Part shown: positions 27,579-35,307 of the stretch, piece by piece | Position numbering within the stretch: the stretch's first letter is position 1 | Layout of the letters: every line of letters starts with the position of its first letter | DNA from: Pelagibius sp. | GTDB taxonomy: Bacteria; Pseudomonadota; Alphaproteobacteria; Kiloniellales; Kiloniellaceae | Direction: 5' to 3' | NCBI GenBank assembly: GCA_028280305.1 | Contig: JANQMC010000157.1 | Coordinates: 30,611-94,610, forward strand | Length of the DNA stretch: 64,000 bases | The notes under the pieces: model-generated | The model's database searches: none | What the model saw: only the letters and a program-made list of their open reading frames with translations | Told to the model about the DNA's origin: nothing | Program-made: the position numbers and the translations under genes

Positions 27579-29234
27579 ATGTATCGTTACGACGAATTCG
27601 ACCACGCCTTTGTGCAGCAGCGTGTCGCGCAATTCCGCGGGCAGGTGGAACGCCGCCTTGCCGGTGAGCTGAGCGAGGACGAGTTCAAGCCGCTGCGCCT
27701 GATGAACGGCCTCTATCTGCAGCTCCACGCCTATATGCTGCGGGTCGCGGTGCCCTACGGCACCCTGTCGTCAAAGCAGATGCGCCGCCTGGCCAGAATC
27801 GCCCGGGACTACGACCGCGGCTATGGGCATTTCACCACGCGCCAGAACATCCAGTACAACTGGCCAAAGCTCGCCGAGGTGCCCGACCTTCTTGCCGAAC
27901 TGGCTGAGGTCGAGATGCACGCCATCCAGACCAGCGGCAACTGCATCCGCAACGTGACCGCGGATCACTTCGCCGGCGCCAGCGCCGATGAGATAGAAGA
28001 TCCGCGCATCTATGCCGAGATCATCCGCCAGTGGTCCAGCCTGCATCCGGAGTTTTCCTTCCTGCCGCGCAAGTTCAAGATCGCGGTGACCGGCGCACCC
28101 AACGACCGCGCCGCCGTACGCTTCCACGACATCGGCCTGCAGATCCGACGCAACGAGGCCGGTGAAGTCGGCTTCGAGGTGATCGTCGGCGGCGGTCAGG
28201 GACGCACCCCGGTGATCGGCGTGACGATCCGCAAGTTCCTGCCCAAGGCCCATCTGCTGAGTTACCTGGAAGCCATCCTGCGGGTCTACAACCAGCTCGG
28301 CCGCCGCGACAACCTTTACAAGGCACGCATCAAGATCCTGGTGCAGCAGACCGGCGCCGAGGTCTTCACCCGTCTGGTCGAAGAGGAATGGGACGCCTTG
28401 AAGAACGGCGCCCTCACCCTGCCGGCCGAGGAAATCGAGCGAATCGAAACCTATTTCGCGCCGCCGGCTTTCGAGACCCTGCCGGCGGTCAACCCGGCCT
28501 TCGAAGCCCGCCGTTTCGAAGACCGCGACTTCGCCCGCTGGGTGCGCAGCAACGTCTCCGCCCACAAGGCCGACGGCTATGCCATCGCCAGCATTTCATT
28601 GAAGCCGGAAGGCGGCGCCCCCGGCGACGCCACGGCAGAGCAGATGGAAGTGGTGGCAGAACTGGCCGAGATCTACAGCTTCGATGAGATCCTCATCAGC
28701 CACGAACAGAACCTGGTGCTGCCGCATGTGAAGCTGAGCGACCTGCCGGCCGTTTGGGACAAGCTGGTCAAGCACGAACTGGCGACACCGAACATCGGCC
28801 TGCTGACCGACATGATTGCCTGCCCGGGCCTGGACTATTGCAATCTGGCCAATGCCCGCTCAATCCCCGTTGCCCAGCGCATCTCCCAGCGCTTCAGCGA
28901 TCTCAACCGCCAGCACGAGATCGGCGACCTGAAGATCAAGATCTCCGGCTGCATCAACGCCTGCGGCCATCATCACGTCGGCCACATCGGCATTCTGGGC
29001 GTGGATAAGAAGGGTGAGGAGTTCTATCAGATCACCCTGGGCGGCAGTGCCGATGAAAACGCCGCCGTCGGCAAGATCGTCGGCCCGGCTTTCTCATATG
29101 ACGACGTGGTCGATGCCATCGACAGCATCGTCGCGACCTATCTCGACCGGCGTCAGGAAGACGAAAAGTTCAATGACACCTATGCCCGCATCGGCATCGC
29201 CCCCTTCAAGGAGAAGCTCTATGCCGCTGCTTAA
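27579..29234 (+). CDS. Assimilatory sulfite (nitrite/sulfite) reductase hemoprotein
   Basis: The 551-residue enzyme reduces sulfite to sulfide with siroheme and a coupled [4Fe-4S] cluster. The duplicated ferredoxin-reductase-like halves are visible: FTTRQNIQYNWPKLAEVPDL and GNCIRNVTADHFAG in the first, and the cluster motifs CPGLDYCNLANARS and SGCINACGHHHVGHIG in the second (C-x5-C and C-x3-C). No CysJ-type flavoprotein gene is adjacent, so a ferredoxin or another donor is likely. It could also be drawn as CysI. The DUF934 gene overlaps its end by 14 bases. Confidence 0.94.
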   Translation: MYRYDEFDHAFVQQRVAQFRGQVERRLAGELSEDEFKPLRLMNGLYLQLHAYMLRVAVPYGTLSSKQMRRLARIARDYDRGYGHFTTRQNIQYNWPKLAEVPDLLAELAEVEMHAIQTSGNCIRNVTADHFAGASADEIEDPRIYAEIIRQWSSLHPEFSFLPRKFKIAVTGAPNDRAAVRFHDIGLQIRRNEAGEVGFEVIVGGGQGRTPVIGVTIRKFLPKAHLLSYLEAILRVYNQLGRRDNLYKARIKILVQQTGAEVFTRLVEEEWDALKNGALTLPAEEIERIETYFAPPAFETLPAVNPAFEARRFEDRDFARWVRSNVSAHKADGYAIASISLKPEGGAPGDATAEQMEVVAELAEIYSFDEILISHEQNLVLPHVKLSDLPAVWDKLVKHELATPNIGLLTDMIACPGLDYCNLANARSIPVAQRISQRFSDLNRQHEIGDLKIKISGCINACGHHHVGHIGILGVDKKGEEFYQITLGGSADENAAVGKIVGPAFSYDDVVDAIDSIVATYLDRRQEDEKFNDTYARIGIAPFKEKLYAAA

Positions 29235-29754
29235 GAACGGTCAAATCATCGAAGACACCTGGTCGAACCTGCCGGAGAGCGCCAACGACGATCAAGGCGG
29301 CGCGGCTTTGGATGTCGATCTGATCGTCAGTCTGGAGCAGTGGCAAAGCGACCGCGATGCCTTGCTGAAGCGCAACGGCCGCCTGGGCCTGCGCCTGCGC
29401 AGCGATCAGCCGCCGGCGGAGATCGTCGCCGATCTCGAACACTTCGACCTGATTGCTCTGGACTTCCCCAAGTTCTCCGACGGCCGCGCCTATTCCTATG
29501 CCCGACTGTTGCGGGAGCGCCACGGCTTTCGGGGTGAGCTGAGAGCCGTGGGCAACGTGCTGCGCGATCAGTTGTTCTTCATGCTGCGTTGCGGCTTCGA
29601 CAGCTTTGAAGTCGCCGGCGAAGACAGCGCCGAAGCCTGGCGCGGGGCGGTCGCCGAGATGAGCGTCTGGTACCAGCCGACCGGAGACGGACGCAGACCC
29701 AGCGGCGTGCTGGGCGGCGCCTTCGGCCGCTCGCGCGCCGTAGCCGCAGAATAG
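29221..29754 (+). CDS. DUF934 domain protein of the sulfite reductase operon
   Basis: The 177-residue protein belongs to DUF934, another family restricted to sulfite-reductase operons. Family stretches are DLIALDFPKFSDGRAYSYAR and LRAVGNVLRDQLFFMLRCGFD. The ATG at 29221 lies 14 bases inside the end of the reductase gene, implying translational coupling; the open frame continues upstream in a shifted phase of the reductase and is not coding there. No enzyme motif is evident; function is unestablished. Confidence 0.88.
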   Translation: MPLLKNGQIIEDTWSNLPESANDDQGGAALDVDLIVSLEQWQSDRDALLKRNGRLGLRLRSDQPPAEIVADLEHFDLIALDFPKFSDGRAYSYARLLRERHGFRGELRAVGNVLRDQLFFMLRCGFDSFEVAGEDSAEAWRGAVAEMSVWYQPTGDGRRPSGVLGGAFGRSRAVAAE

Positions 29755-29782
29755 CTCGTTCACTGGAGTGGGGACCCTGCCG

Positions 29783-30553
29783 ATGCTGGCCTCAAGGAAG
29801 AGGAGATCGGATTTGGTGGTCCGCCCGGCAGCCAATCAGGCCCACAATCAGGACTTGGCCCTCCGGCAACGCGAGCGTGCGCGCCTGCTAGCCTTGCGCT
29901 ACGGAAGCTATAACAGCCGGGACATTCTCGCCGCCGCGGTGAATGACATCTTTCCCGGCCGCATCGCCGTGGTGTCGTCTTTCGGAACCGAATCCGCCGT
30001 GCTTTTGGATCTCGTCGCCCAGGTCGACTGCGCGATACCGGTCGTCTTCCTGGAAACCGGCAAGCACTTCCCGGAAACCCTGGCTTACCGTGACAACCTC
30101 ATCGCGCACCTCGGGCTGACCGATGTGCGCTCGGTAGCGCCCGCGGCGGAGGATCTGGCCTGGGCCGATGCCGACGGCACTCTCTGGAAACGCAACCCCG
30201 ATCTCTGCTGTCGGCTGCGCAAGGTGCTGCCGCTGGAACGGGCGCTGAGCGGTTTCAGCGCCTGGGTCAATGGCCGCAAACGCTTCCAGGGCGGCCTGCG
30301 CGGCCAAATCCAGGTTTTCGAGGCCTCCGGCGGTCGCATCAAGGTGAACCCTCTGGCCGCCTGGGACCCGCAACAGATCAGCACCACCTTCGCCGAGCGG
30401 CGCCTGCCACCGCACCCCCTGGAGGCCGCGGGATACGCCTCAATCGGCTGTGCGCCCTGCACTTTCAAGGGGGGCGACGGAGAAGGGGCTCGCAGCGGGC
30501 GCTGGCAAGGCCGGGAAAAGACCGAGTGCGGCATCCACCAGGCGCCTTGGTAG
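29783..30553 (+). CDS. cysH: Phosphoadenylyl/adenylyl-sulfate reductase CysH (cluster-containing type)
   Basis: This enzyme reduces activated sulfate to sulfite for the reductase encoded upstream. The product is 256 residues from the preferred ATG (a GTG five codons earlier overlaps the ribosome site). The PP-loop-like SSFGTESAVLLDLV segment binds the nucleotide. A CC pair at about 142-143 and CAPC at 223-226 form the four cysteine ligands of a [4Fe-4S] cluster, marking the APS-reductase subtype. The catalytic Cys is at 249 in TECGIH; the tail after it (QAPW) is short. No ATP-sulfurylase gene is in the window. Confidence 0.93.
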   Translation: MLASRKRRSDLVVRPAANQAHNQDLALRQRERARLLALRYGSYNSRDILAAAVNDIFPGRIAVVSSFGTESAVLLDLVAQVDCAIPVVFLETGKHFPETLAYRDNLIAHLGLTDVRSVAPAAEDLAWADADGTLWKRNPDLCCRLRKVLPLERALSGFSAWVNGRKRFQGGLRGQIQVFEASGGRIKVNPLAAWDPQQISTTFAERRLPPHPLEAAGYASIGCAPCTFKGGDGEGARSGRWQGREKTECGIHQAPW

Positions 30554-30628
30554 CACCAGCCGGTGCGGCCTGATTAAGCGGCTTTGCGCCCCCTTGACTT
30601 AACCATAACTGTTAACCAAATCAGGGAT

Positions 30629-30648
30629 GGGAGGGCTCTGCCCCTCCG
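30629..30648 (+). terminator. Possible hairpin terminator after cysH
   Basis: GGAGGG at 30630-30635 pairs with CCCTCC at 30642-30647 across a six-base loop. A T-run occurs only about 22 bases further on, so this would be a weak or Rho-assisted terminator for the sulfur operon at best. Confidence 0.3.
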
Positions 30649-31005
30649 ATGACACAGCTTGGCTTTTTGGCCGGCCGTCCATGACCCTTGGTCATCGCGC
30701 CGCGATGCTACCAGTATTGATTCGCCGAGAGGCCCCTCAGGGGAAAGACTCAACGCTTCCCACCCCAGTAGACAATCGACTGAATCCTTTTTTGCGATGG
30801 CGAAAAATGAGGTAATCGCCTGGTTAATTCTTGGGAACATCTCGACTTTCAACTGCATAAGTTAAGTAACTTATTCGCGAAAATCAGTTATACACAAATA
30901 TTCATCCACCAAAAGCAATTTTGTTTCCCGAAAAAGCCAAGTTCTTTTTGAAGATATGCGGGATTAATAGTTAATTTGCCGCGAAATTAGTGCGAATTTA
31001 TCTAA

Positions 31006-31022
31006 AACTTTCAACGAAAGTT
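31006..31022. promoter_or_regulatory. Perfect 17-base inverted repeat upstream of the SleB gene
   Basis: AACTTTC and GAAAGTT are perfect arms around a three-base spacer, about 180 bases before the SleB start and inside the A+T-rich zone. It has operator-like dimensions. No regulator can be assigned. Confidence 0.4.
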
Positions 31023-31064
31023 CTTGATATGCGCTATTAAGATTGTGTAAACCTTTACCAGCAG

Positions 31065-31107
31065 CTAAAGCCTGAGCTGGAGTGTTAACGCTGAACCAGG
31101 GCTTTAG
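31065..31107 (+). promoter_or_regulatory. Candidate RNA hairpin in the SleB leader
   Basis: CTAAAGCC (31065-31072) pairs perfectly with GGCTTTAG (31100-31107). Inside, CTGG (31077-31080) pairs with CCAG (31096-31099), with a four-base bulge on the left strand and a 15-base loop containing GTTAAC. It ends about 92 bases before the SleB start and is not followed by a T-run, so a leader-RNA structure or a DNA operator is more likely than a terminator. Confidence 0.4.
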
Positions 31108-31199
31108 AAGACCCGACAGAACAGCGACACGGCAGTGTCCACACCAGCCCCGATAAGGGCGCAGCAGCTGCGAAGAGTTCACAGGGTTTAGGACGATTG

Positions 31200-31997
31200 A
31201 TGAACCGGATTGCGGACAAACTGGCCCTCAGGCGGCCTCACCAGAAGCGTTGGCTCGCGCGTGCGCGCCGCGGCTTGGTGACGGCCAGGGCGAAGATGGG
31301 ACTGGGCGGTCGAGAGCTCTCGACCAGCGCGTTCGTGTCTGCCCTCTCCGCCCCCCTGGCTTGTGTGATCGCCGCCGGTGCCCTGGCCCACGTCGCGACC
31401 GACGACCGGGTGGACAGCACCTGGACGCGGGTGACGGCTCAAAGCTTCATCCCCGTCGACGTGAAGGACATCGATCCCGATCACTTCTATATCCGCCAGG
31501 TCGGCATCAACCAGCTTGATCTGGAAGAACAGATCGCCAGCGCTTTCACGCCCAATCCGGGCAAGCTGCGCGAAGAGCTGACCTGCCTGGCCCAGAACAT
31601 CTACTTCGAAGCACGCAGCGAGCCGGATGCCGGCAAGCTCGCCGTTGCCCACGTGGTGATGAACCGCGTCGCCTCCCGCTACTTCCCCGAATCGGTCTGC
31701 GGCGTCGTCCGCGACGGCACCGACGAGGTGCTGCACAAGTGCCAATTCTCCTGGTACTGCGACGGCAAGGAAGACTTGGTGACGGACGAGCAGTCCTGGA
31801 GCGAGAGCATGCACCTCGCCAGCCAGGTTTACTGGGGCCGCGCCAAGGACAATTCCGGCGGCGCGCTGTGGTATCATGCCGACTACGTGAAGCCGTTCTG
31901 GCGCAAGGCGTTCCTGCGGGGACCCAAGATCGGCCGCCACATCTTTTATTCGCGCAAGCCGGAGCCGGCGCCGACCCAGGTCGCGCAAAGCGACTGA
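31200..31997 (+). CDS. SleB-family cell wall hydrolase
   Basis: The 265-residue protein has a basic cytoplasmic N-terminus, one membrane segment at about 46-66 (SALSAPLACVIAAGALAHVA), and a C-terminal hydrolase domain of the SleB (Hydrolase_2) type. That domain starts LTCLAQNIYFEARSEP with the catalytic Glu, then VAHVVMNRV, and contains CQFSWYCDG and a late FYSR. It should cut peptidoglycan in the periplasm. It starts at the ATG at 31200 behind an unusually long leader with inverted repeats. Its last codons are part of a direct repeat that continues after the stop. Confidence 0.9.
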   Translation: MNRIADKLALRRPHQKRWLARARRGLVTARAKMGLGGRELSTSAFVSALSAPLACVIAAGALAHVATDDRVDSTWTRVTAQSFIPVDVKDIDPDHFYIRQVGINQLDLEEQIASAFTPNPGKLREELTCLAQNIYFEARSEPDAGKLAVAHVVMNRVASRYFPESVCGVVRDGTDEVLHKCQFSWYCDGKEDLVTDEQSWSESMHLASQVYWGRAKDNSGGALWYHADYVKPFWRKAFLRGPKIGRHIFYSRKPEPAPTQVAQSD

Positions 31998-32023
31998 CCC
32001 AGGCCCAGGTCGCGCAAAGCGAC
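31975..32023. repeat. 20-base direct repeat across the SleB stop codon
   Basis: An identical 20-base word occurs at 31975-31994 and 32004-32023 (period 29). The first copy encodes the last residues (QVAQSD) before the stop; the second lies just after it. It looks like a recent local duplication. Confidence 0.85.
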
Positions 32024-32083
32024 CAACACTGGCGGCGGGTTCCGTCGCCAGCAGCCAATTGGTTTCCTAAAAGAGATACGCAG

Positions 32084-32431
32084 TCAGGTGCGGTGCTCGC
32101 GCCCCAGCATCAAAGCCTCGATGATGCGGAAGTACTTGTCGGGAAGGCTGATGAAGCGGCCACCGAAAAGGCCGTCATTCGTTACGGCGCGCTTGATTTC
32201 GACATCCATCTCAAGGTGCCGCCCGTCGTCGAGCAAGATCTCCAGCCGCGTGTGGTGGCCTTCGGGCAGATGAAGTTTTGCCGCGTTTGTGGCGTCGGCG
32301 ACCGCGCCGAACCCAGTGATCGAAATGTCGACGACAAAGACATCCTGTCCCTGAATCCTGCCTGAAAGATTCAGGTGGCGCCGGCGATCCCGGCGGCGCT
32401 CTTTCCCTTTCACCGTCATCCTGCGGTTCAC
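32084..32431 (-). CDS. PilZ domain protein (putative cyclic-di-GMP receptor)
   Basis: The 115-residue protein is a single PilZ domain. The RxxxR-type basic start (ERRRDRRRHLNLSGR) and the downstream DISITGFGAV motif are the two c-di-GMP-binding elements. PilZ proteins change motility, exopolysaccharide or other targets when bound by the second messenger. It is a minus-strand gene converging on the SleB gene, with about 130 bases between it and the end of the quorum-sensing-linked cluster. Whether it belongs to that cluster is uncertain. Confidence 0.85.
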   Translation of the reverse strand: MNRRMTVKGKERRRDRRRHLNLSGRIQGQDVFVVDISITGFGAVADATNAAKLHLPEGHHTRLEILLDDGRHLEMDVEIKRAVTNDGLFGGRFISLPDKYFRIIEALMLGREHRT

Positions 32432-32561
32432 ATCGGTCCTCGCGACTGATTCCCTTAGAGCTGCTCCGAGCTTGATGGACCGCTCTGGCGTCGGCAGGCT
32501 AGCCAGCTTTTCGTATAGAATTCGTTAGCAGCGCATTCCGGCCGCAGGCCATTGTGCAGAC

Positions 32562-34100
32562 CTAGCTCAGCAGATGCCGGGCGATCTTGCCGGTCGAGGT
32601 CTGGGGCAGCGCGCTCTGAAACTGGATGAGCCCGGGACACTTGCCGTCGGGCAGCGTCCGCGACAGCCAGCCGAGCAACTCCCGCTCTGCCACGGACCGC
32701 CCGGCTTTCAGAACCACAAAGGTCTTCGCTTCCTGACCCAGATAATCATCGGGAACGGCAATGACAGCCGCCTCGCTGACGGCGGGATGGCCTTTAAGAA
32801 CCGCCTCCACTTCGGCGGGATAAATGTGTTCCTCGCCGCGCAGGATCTTGTCGTCAACGCGGCCCAGAACATCAAGACGACCAAACTCGTCAAAGCGGCC
32901 GATATCGCCGCTGCGCAGCCAGCCGCCCTGCAGACGGCGCCGCGTTTCCGCCGGCATGTTCAGGTAGCGCTTCATGACACCGGGGCTGCGCACCAGGATT
33001 TCGCCCTGGTCGCCACAGGCGGCCTCCTTACCCTTGTCGTCCAGCAACTTCACTTCGACACCCGGCACGATGCGCCCGGCGGTCGTCGGCCGCGGCGTGC
33101 CGCCGCACCCACCCCAGGCCACGATCGATGAAACCTCGGTCAGGCCGTAGCCCGGTGTCAGGCCCAAACCGAAACGATCCTTGAAAGCATCCGACAGGCC
33201 CGCCTGCAAAGGGGCGCCGCCGGTCGCACAGAGCTGCAGGGAACGGCGGACGGCCCTGGTATCGACCCCGTCCGCCCGCTCCATCAGATACTGATAGTAG
33301 ATCGGCATGTGGACGAAGTAGGTCACGGCTTCTTCGGTGATCAGACGCCAGATCAAGGCGGGGTCGAAACCTTCTACCAGGACCATGACCTCGCCGTTGA
33401 GCACCGCCAGGTTCAGGCCGCAGACCTGACCCATGATGTGAAACAGCGGCGTCGAAATCAGACGCACAGCCGTGGCTTCACGCGCCGCCAGCGGCTGGTT
33501 GATCACCACCATGGCGGTCAGATTGCCTTGCGTCAGTTCCACCCCCTTGGGACGGCCCGTGGAGCCCGAGGTATAGAGCAGCACCGCCGTTTCATCGGCG
33601 CCGTAGCCGTAGGTCCGGAGGGAACCCGACTGCCCTGCCATCAAATCGCCAAGCGCCGGCCAGCCGGAAAGACCCGCGGTCATACCCAGATTGCTAGGGA
33701 TCATCCAAACCTTCCGGCAAAGGTCCGCCTTCTCCGCCGCCGGCAGCGCCTGCTCCGCAAAGGCATTGTCGCCGCGACCTTCGAAAGTCAGCAGCGCCTC
33801 GGCGGCGGAATCGTTCAACTGAAAGAGAATGTCGCGCTCCCGCAGCGTCGTGCTCAAAGCGACGACGACGCCACCGATTTTCAGGATGCCGTAGTAGGCG
33901 GCCAGAAAGCCCGGCCGATTACTGCAGGCCAGGGCAATACGGCTGCCGGGCCCGAAACCTTGCGCCCGAAGGCCGTTGGCCACCTGGTTGGCCTGATGAA
34001 GAATCTCGGCATAGCTGAAACGCCGGCCTTCATAAACCACGGCTGTTGCCGTCGGCGTGCGCACGGCGGTGGCATCCAGATAGAAAGCGACATTCAACAT
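32562..34100 (-). CDS. Acyl-CoA synthetase / AMP-dependent ligase
   Basis: The 512-residue ANL-superfamily enzyme activates a carboxylic acid to its adenylate and then most likely to its CoA thioester. Core motifs are all present: phosphate loop LLYTSGSTGRPKGVELTQGN, A5 GYGLTEVSS, A7 SGDIGRFDEFGRLDVLGRVDD, A8 EEHIYPAEVE, and the A10 lysine in PQTSTGKIARHLL at the C-terminus. Of three in-frame starts, only the ATG at 34100 has a well-placed GGAG. It is the last gene of a same-strand run luxR-luxI-orf86-P450-MFS-ligase, 30 bases after the MFS stop. The acid it activates is unknown; a medium or aryl/fatty acid substrate is plausible. Confidence 0.9.
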   Translation of the reverse strand: MLNVAFYLDATAVRTPTATAVVYEGRRFSYAEILHQANQVANGLRAQGFGPGSRIALACSNRPGFLAAYYGILKIGGVVVALSTTLRERDILFQLNDSAAEALLTFEGRGDNAFAEQALPAAEKADLCRKVWMIPSNLGMTAGLSGWPALGDLMAGQSGSLRTYGYGADETAVLLYTSGSTGRPKGVELTQGNLTAMVVINQPLAAREATAVRLISTPLFHIMGQVCGLNLAVLNGEVMVLVEGFDPALIWRLITEEAVTYFVHMPIYYQYLMERADGVDTRAVRRSLQLCATGGAPLQAGLSDAFKDRFGLGLTPGYGLTEVSSIVAWGGCGGTPRPTTAGRIVPGVEVKLLDDKGKEAACGDQGEILVRSPGVMKRYLNMPAETRRRLQGGWLRSGDIGRFDEFGRLDVLGRVDDKILRGEEHIYPAEVEAVLKGHPAVSEAAVIAVPDDYLGQEAKTFVVLKAGRSVAERELLGWLSRTLPDGKCPGLIQFQSALPQTSTGKIARHLLS

Positions 34101-34130
34101 CACCAATCTCCGTCAGATTTCGGGAAGACT

Positions 34131-35303
34131 TCAGCCCTCGGAGGGCGCCGGGCGGGGTCGGTAAATCCAGGCCATGAGCAGCAAGGCGAGCAATGCCAAG
34201 GCTGCGCCGGAGACATAGGGCCAGCCGCTGCCGAGGCTGCCCAGGGCAAAGCCGCCCCAAACCGGGCCGAGGATCCTTGCCACGCTCAGGATCGCATGAT
34301 TAAGGCCGAGGGCCGTGCCCTGGATCGAGGCGGGGGCCGCTTTGGACAGCAACGCCTGAAGGCAGGAGAGGCTGGTGGCGATGCCGCCGCCCAAGAGCAT
34401 CAGGGCGACGGCTATGACACCATCGCTGGGCCAGAGTACAAAGAGCGACATGCCCAGGCCCATCGCCAGCGCGGCGCCCGCCGCGACCGGTTCTTCCCCC
34501 AGCCGTCTGCACAAGACCGGGATCAGCACCCAAAGACTGAAGAGCGCCGCCATACCGGCAAACATGAAACCGAGCGCGACATCGGAGGCGCGCCAGGAAA
34601 GCATCCGCGACGACCACAGGCCGAGCGTCGTCTCCATGGCGGCATAGGCAAAGGCCAGGACCGCCATGACGGCGATGGGACCAAGGCAGAGTGGCGACAG
34701 GATTAATGCGCCCAAGCCCCGCCCCTTACCGGGCGTTGGAAGCCGTTCCCCAACCGTCGGCAGCCTGATCTCGCGCAGCAGAAAGACCGCCAACACCAGA
34801 GCCACGACGGCAAAGGCCGCAGCGCCCAGGGCGCCGCTGCGGTAGTCGTCGCCGCCGGGTCCCAAAAGCCATTCGCGCCCCAGTATCGGACCGATGATAA
34901 AGGCAATTGCGAAGGCCGAGTTCACATTTGCCATGCCACGGACGCGGCTCTTGTCGCAGGTGCAGTCGGCCATCAACGCCTGGATGACCGGTATCGCCGC
35001 GTTGCTGACCCCGGCAAGCGCCCGGGCGGCAAAGAGCCAGACCAGGGAATCGGCATAGGCCATCATCAGATAGGCTACGGGGGCAGTCGCCAGGGCCAGA
35101 CAGGTCACACTGCGGCGCCCTATCTTGTCGCTGAGGCGTCCCATAAAGGTCGAAAGGACCAGCACCACGGCCGTGTCGGTGACCAGGATCAAAGAAACCT
35201 GCAGAGGACTGGCGCCCAGCTCCAGGGCCTGAAACGGCAAGGCCGGATAGACGATCCCCAGACCGATCAGATAGACCAGGGTGATGACTATGGGTGCCGG
35301 CAT
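34131..35303 (-). CDS. MFS transporter (TetA-like exporter)
   Basis: The 390-residue inner-membrane protein has twelve hydrophobic segments and the MFS motif A in the first inter-helix loop (STFMGRLSDKIGRRSVTCLA, about residue 55). The overall pattern, with VYPALPFQALELGASPLQV after helix 1, resembles drug:H+ antiporters of the TetA/DHA1 type. It begins four bases after the P450 stop and is followed by the ligase gene, so it probably exports the compound made by this cluster, or protects against it. Substrate is inferred only from context. Confidence 0.88.
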   Translation of the reverse strand: MPAPIVITLVYLIGLGIVYPALPFQALELGASPLQVSLILVTDTAVVLVLSTFMGRLSDKIGRRSVTCLALATAPVAYLMMAYADSLVWLFAARALAGVSNAAIPVIQALMADCTCDKSRVRGMANVNSAFAIAFIIGPILGREWLLGPGGDDYRSGALGAAAFAVVALVLAVFLLREIRLPTVGERLPTPGKGRGLGALILSPLCLGPIAVMAVLAFAYAAMETTLGLWSSRMLSWRASDVALGFMFAGMAALFSLWVLIPVLCRRLGEEPVAAGAALAMGLGMSLFVLWPSDGVIAVALMLLGGGIATSLSCLQALLSKAAPASIQGTALGLNHAILSVARILGPVWGGFALGSLGSGWPYVSGAALALLALLLMAWIYRPRPAPSEG

Positions 35304-35307
35304 GGCC

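Larger units (their letters stand above)
30554..31199. other. Long gene-free region between cysH and the SleB gene, A+T-rich in its middle
   Basis: About 646 bases without a credible gene; the small minus-strand frame at 30964-31182 has no family resemblance. From about 30780 to 31060 the DNA is clearly poorer in G+C than its surroundings. It holds a GC-rich hairpin near its start and two inverted repeats near the SleB gene, listed separately. A single TTATACACA word at 30888-30896 resembles a DnaA box, but one site is not evidence of an origin. Confidence 0.5.

Noticed and set aside
30888..30896. A DnaA-box-like word in the A+T-rich region before the SleB gene
   Set aside because: Only one site, no cluster, no neighbouring dnaA/parAB/hemE-type genes; expected by chance.
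30964..31182. A 72-codon minus-strand frame upstream of the SleB gene
   Set aside because: It spans the inverted repeats of the leader and has no coding features.
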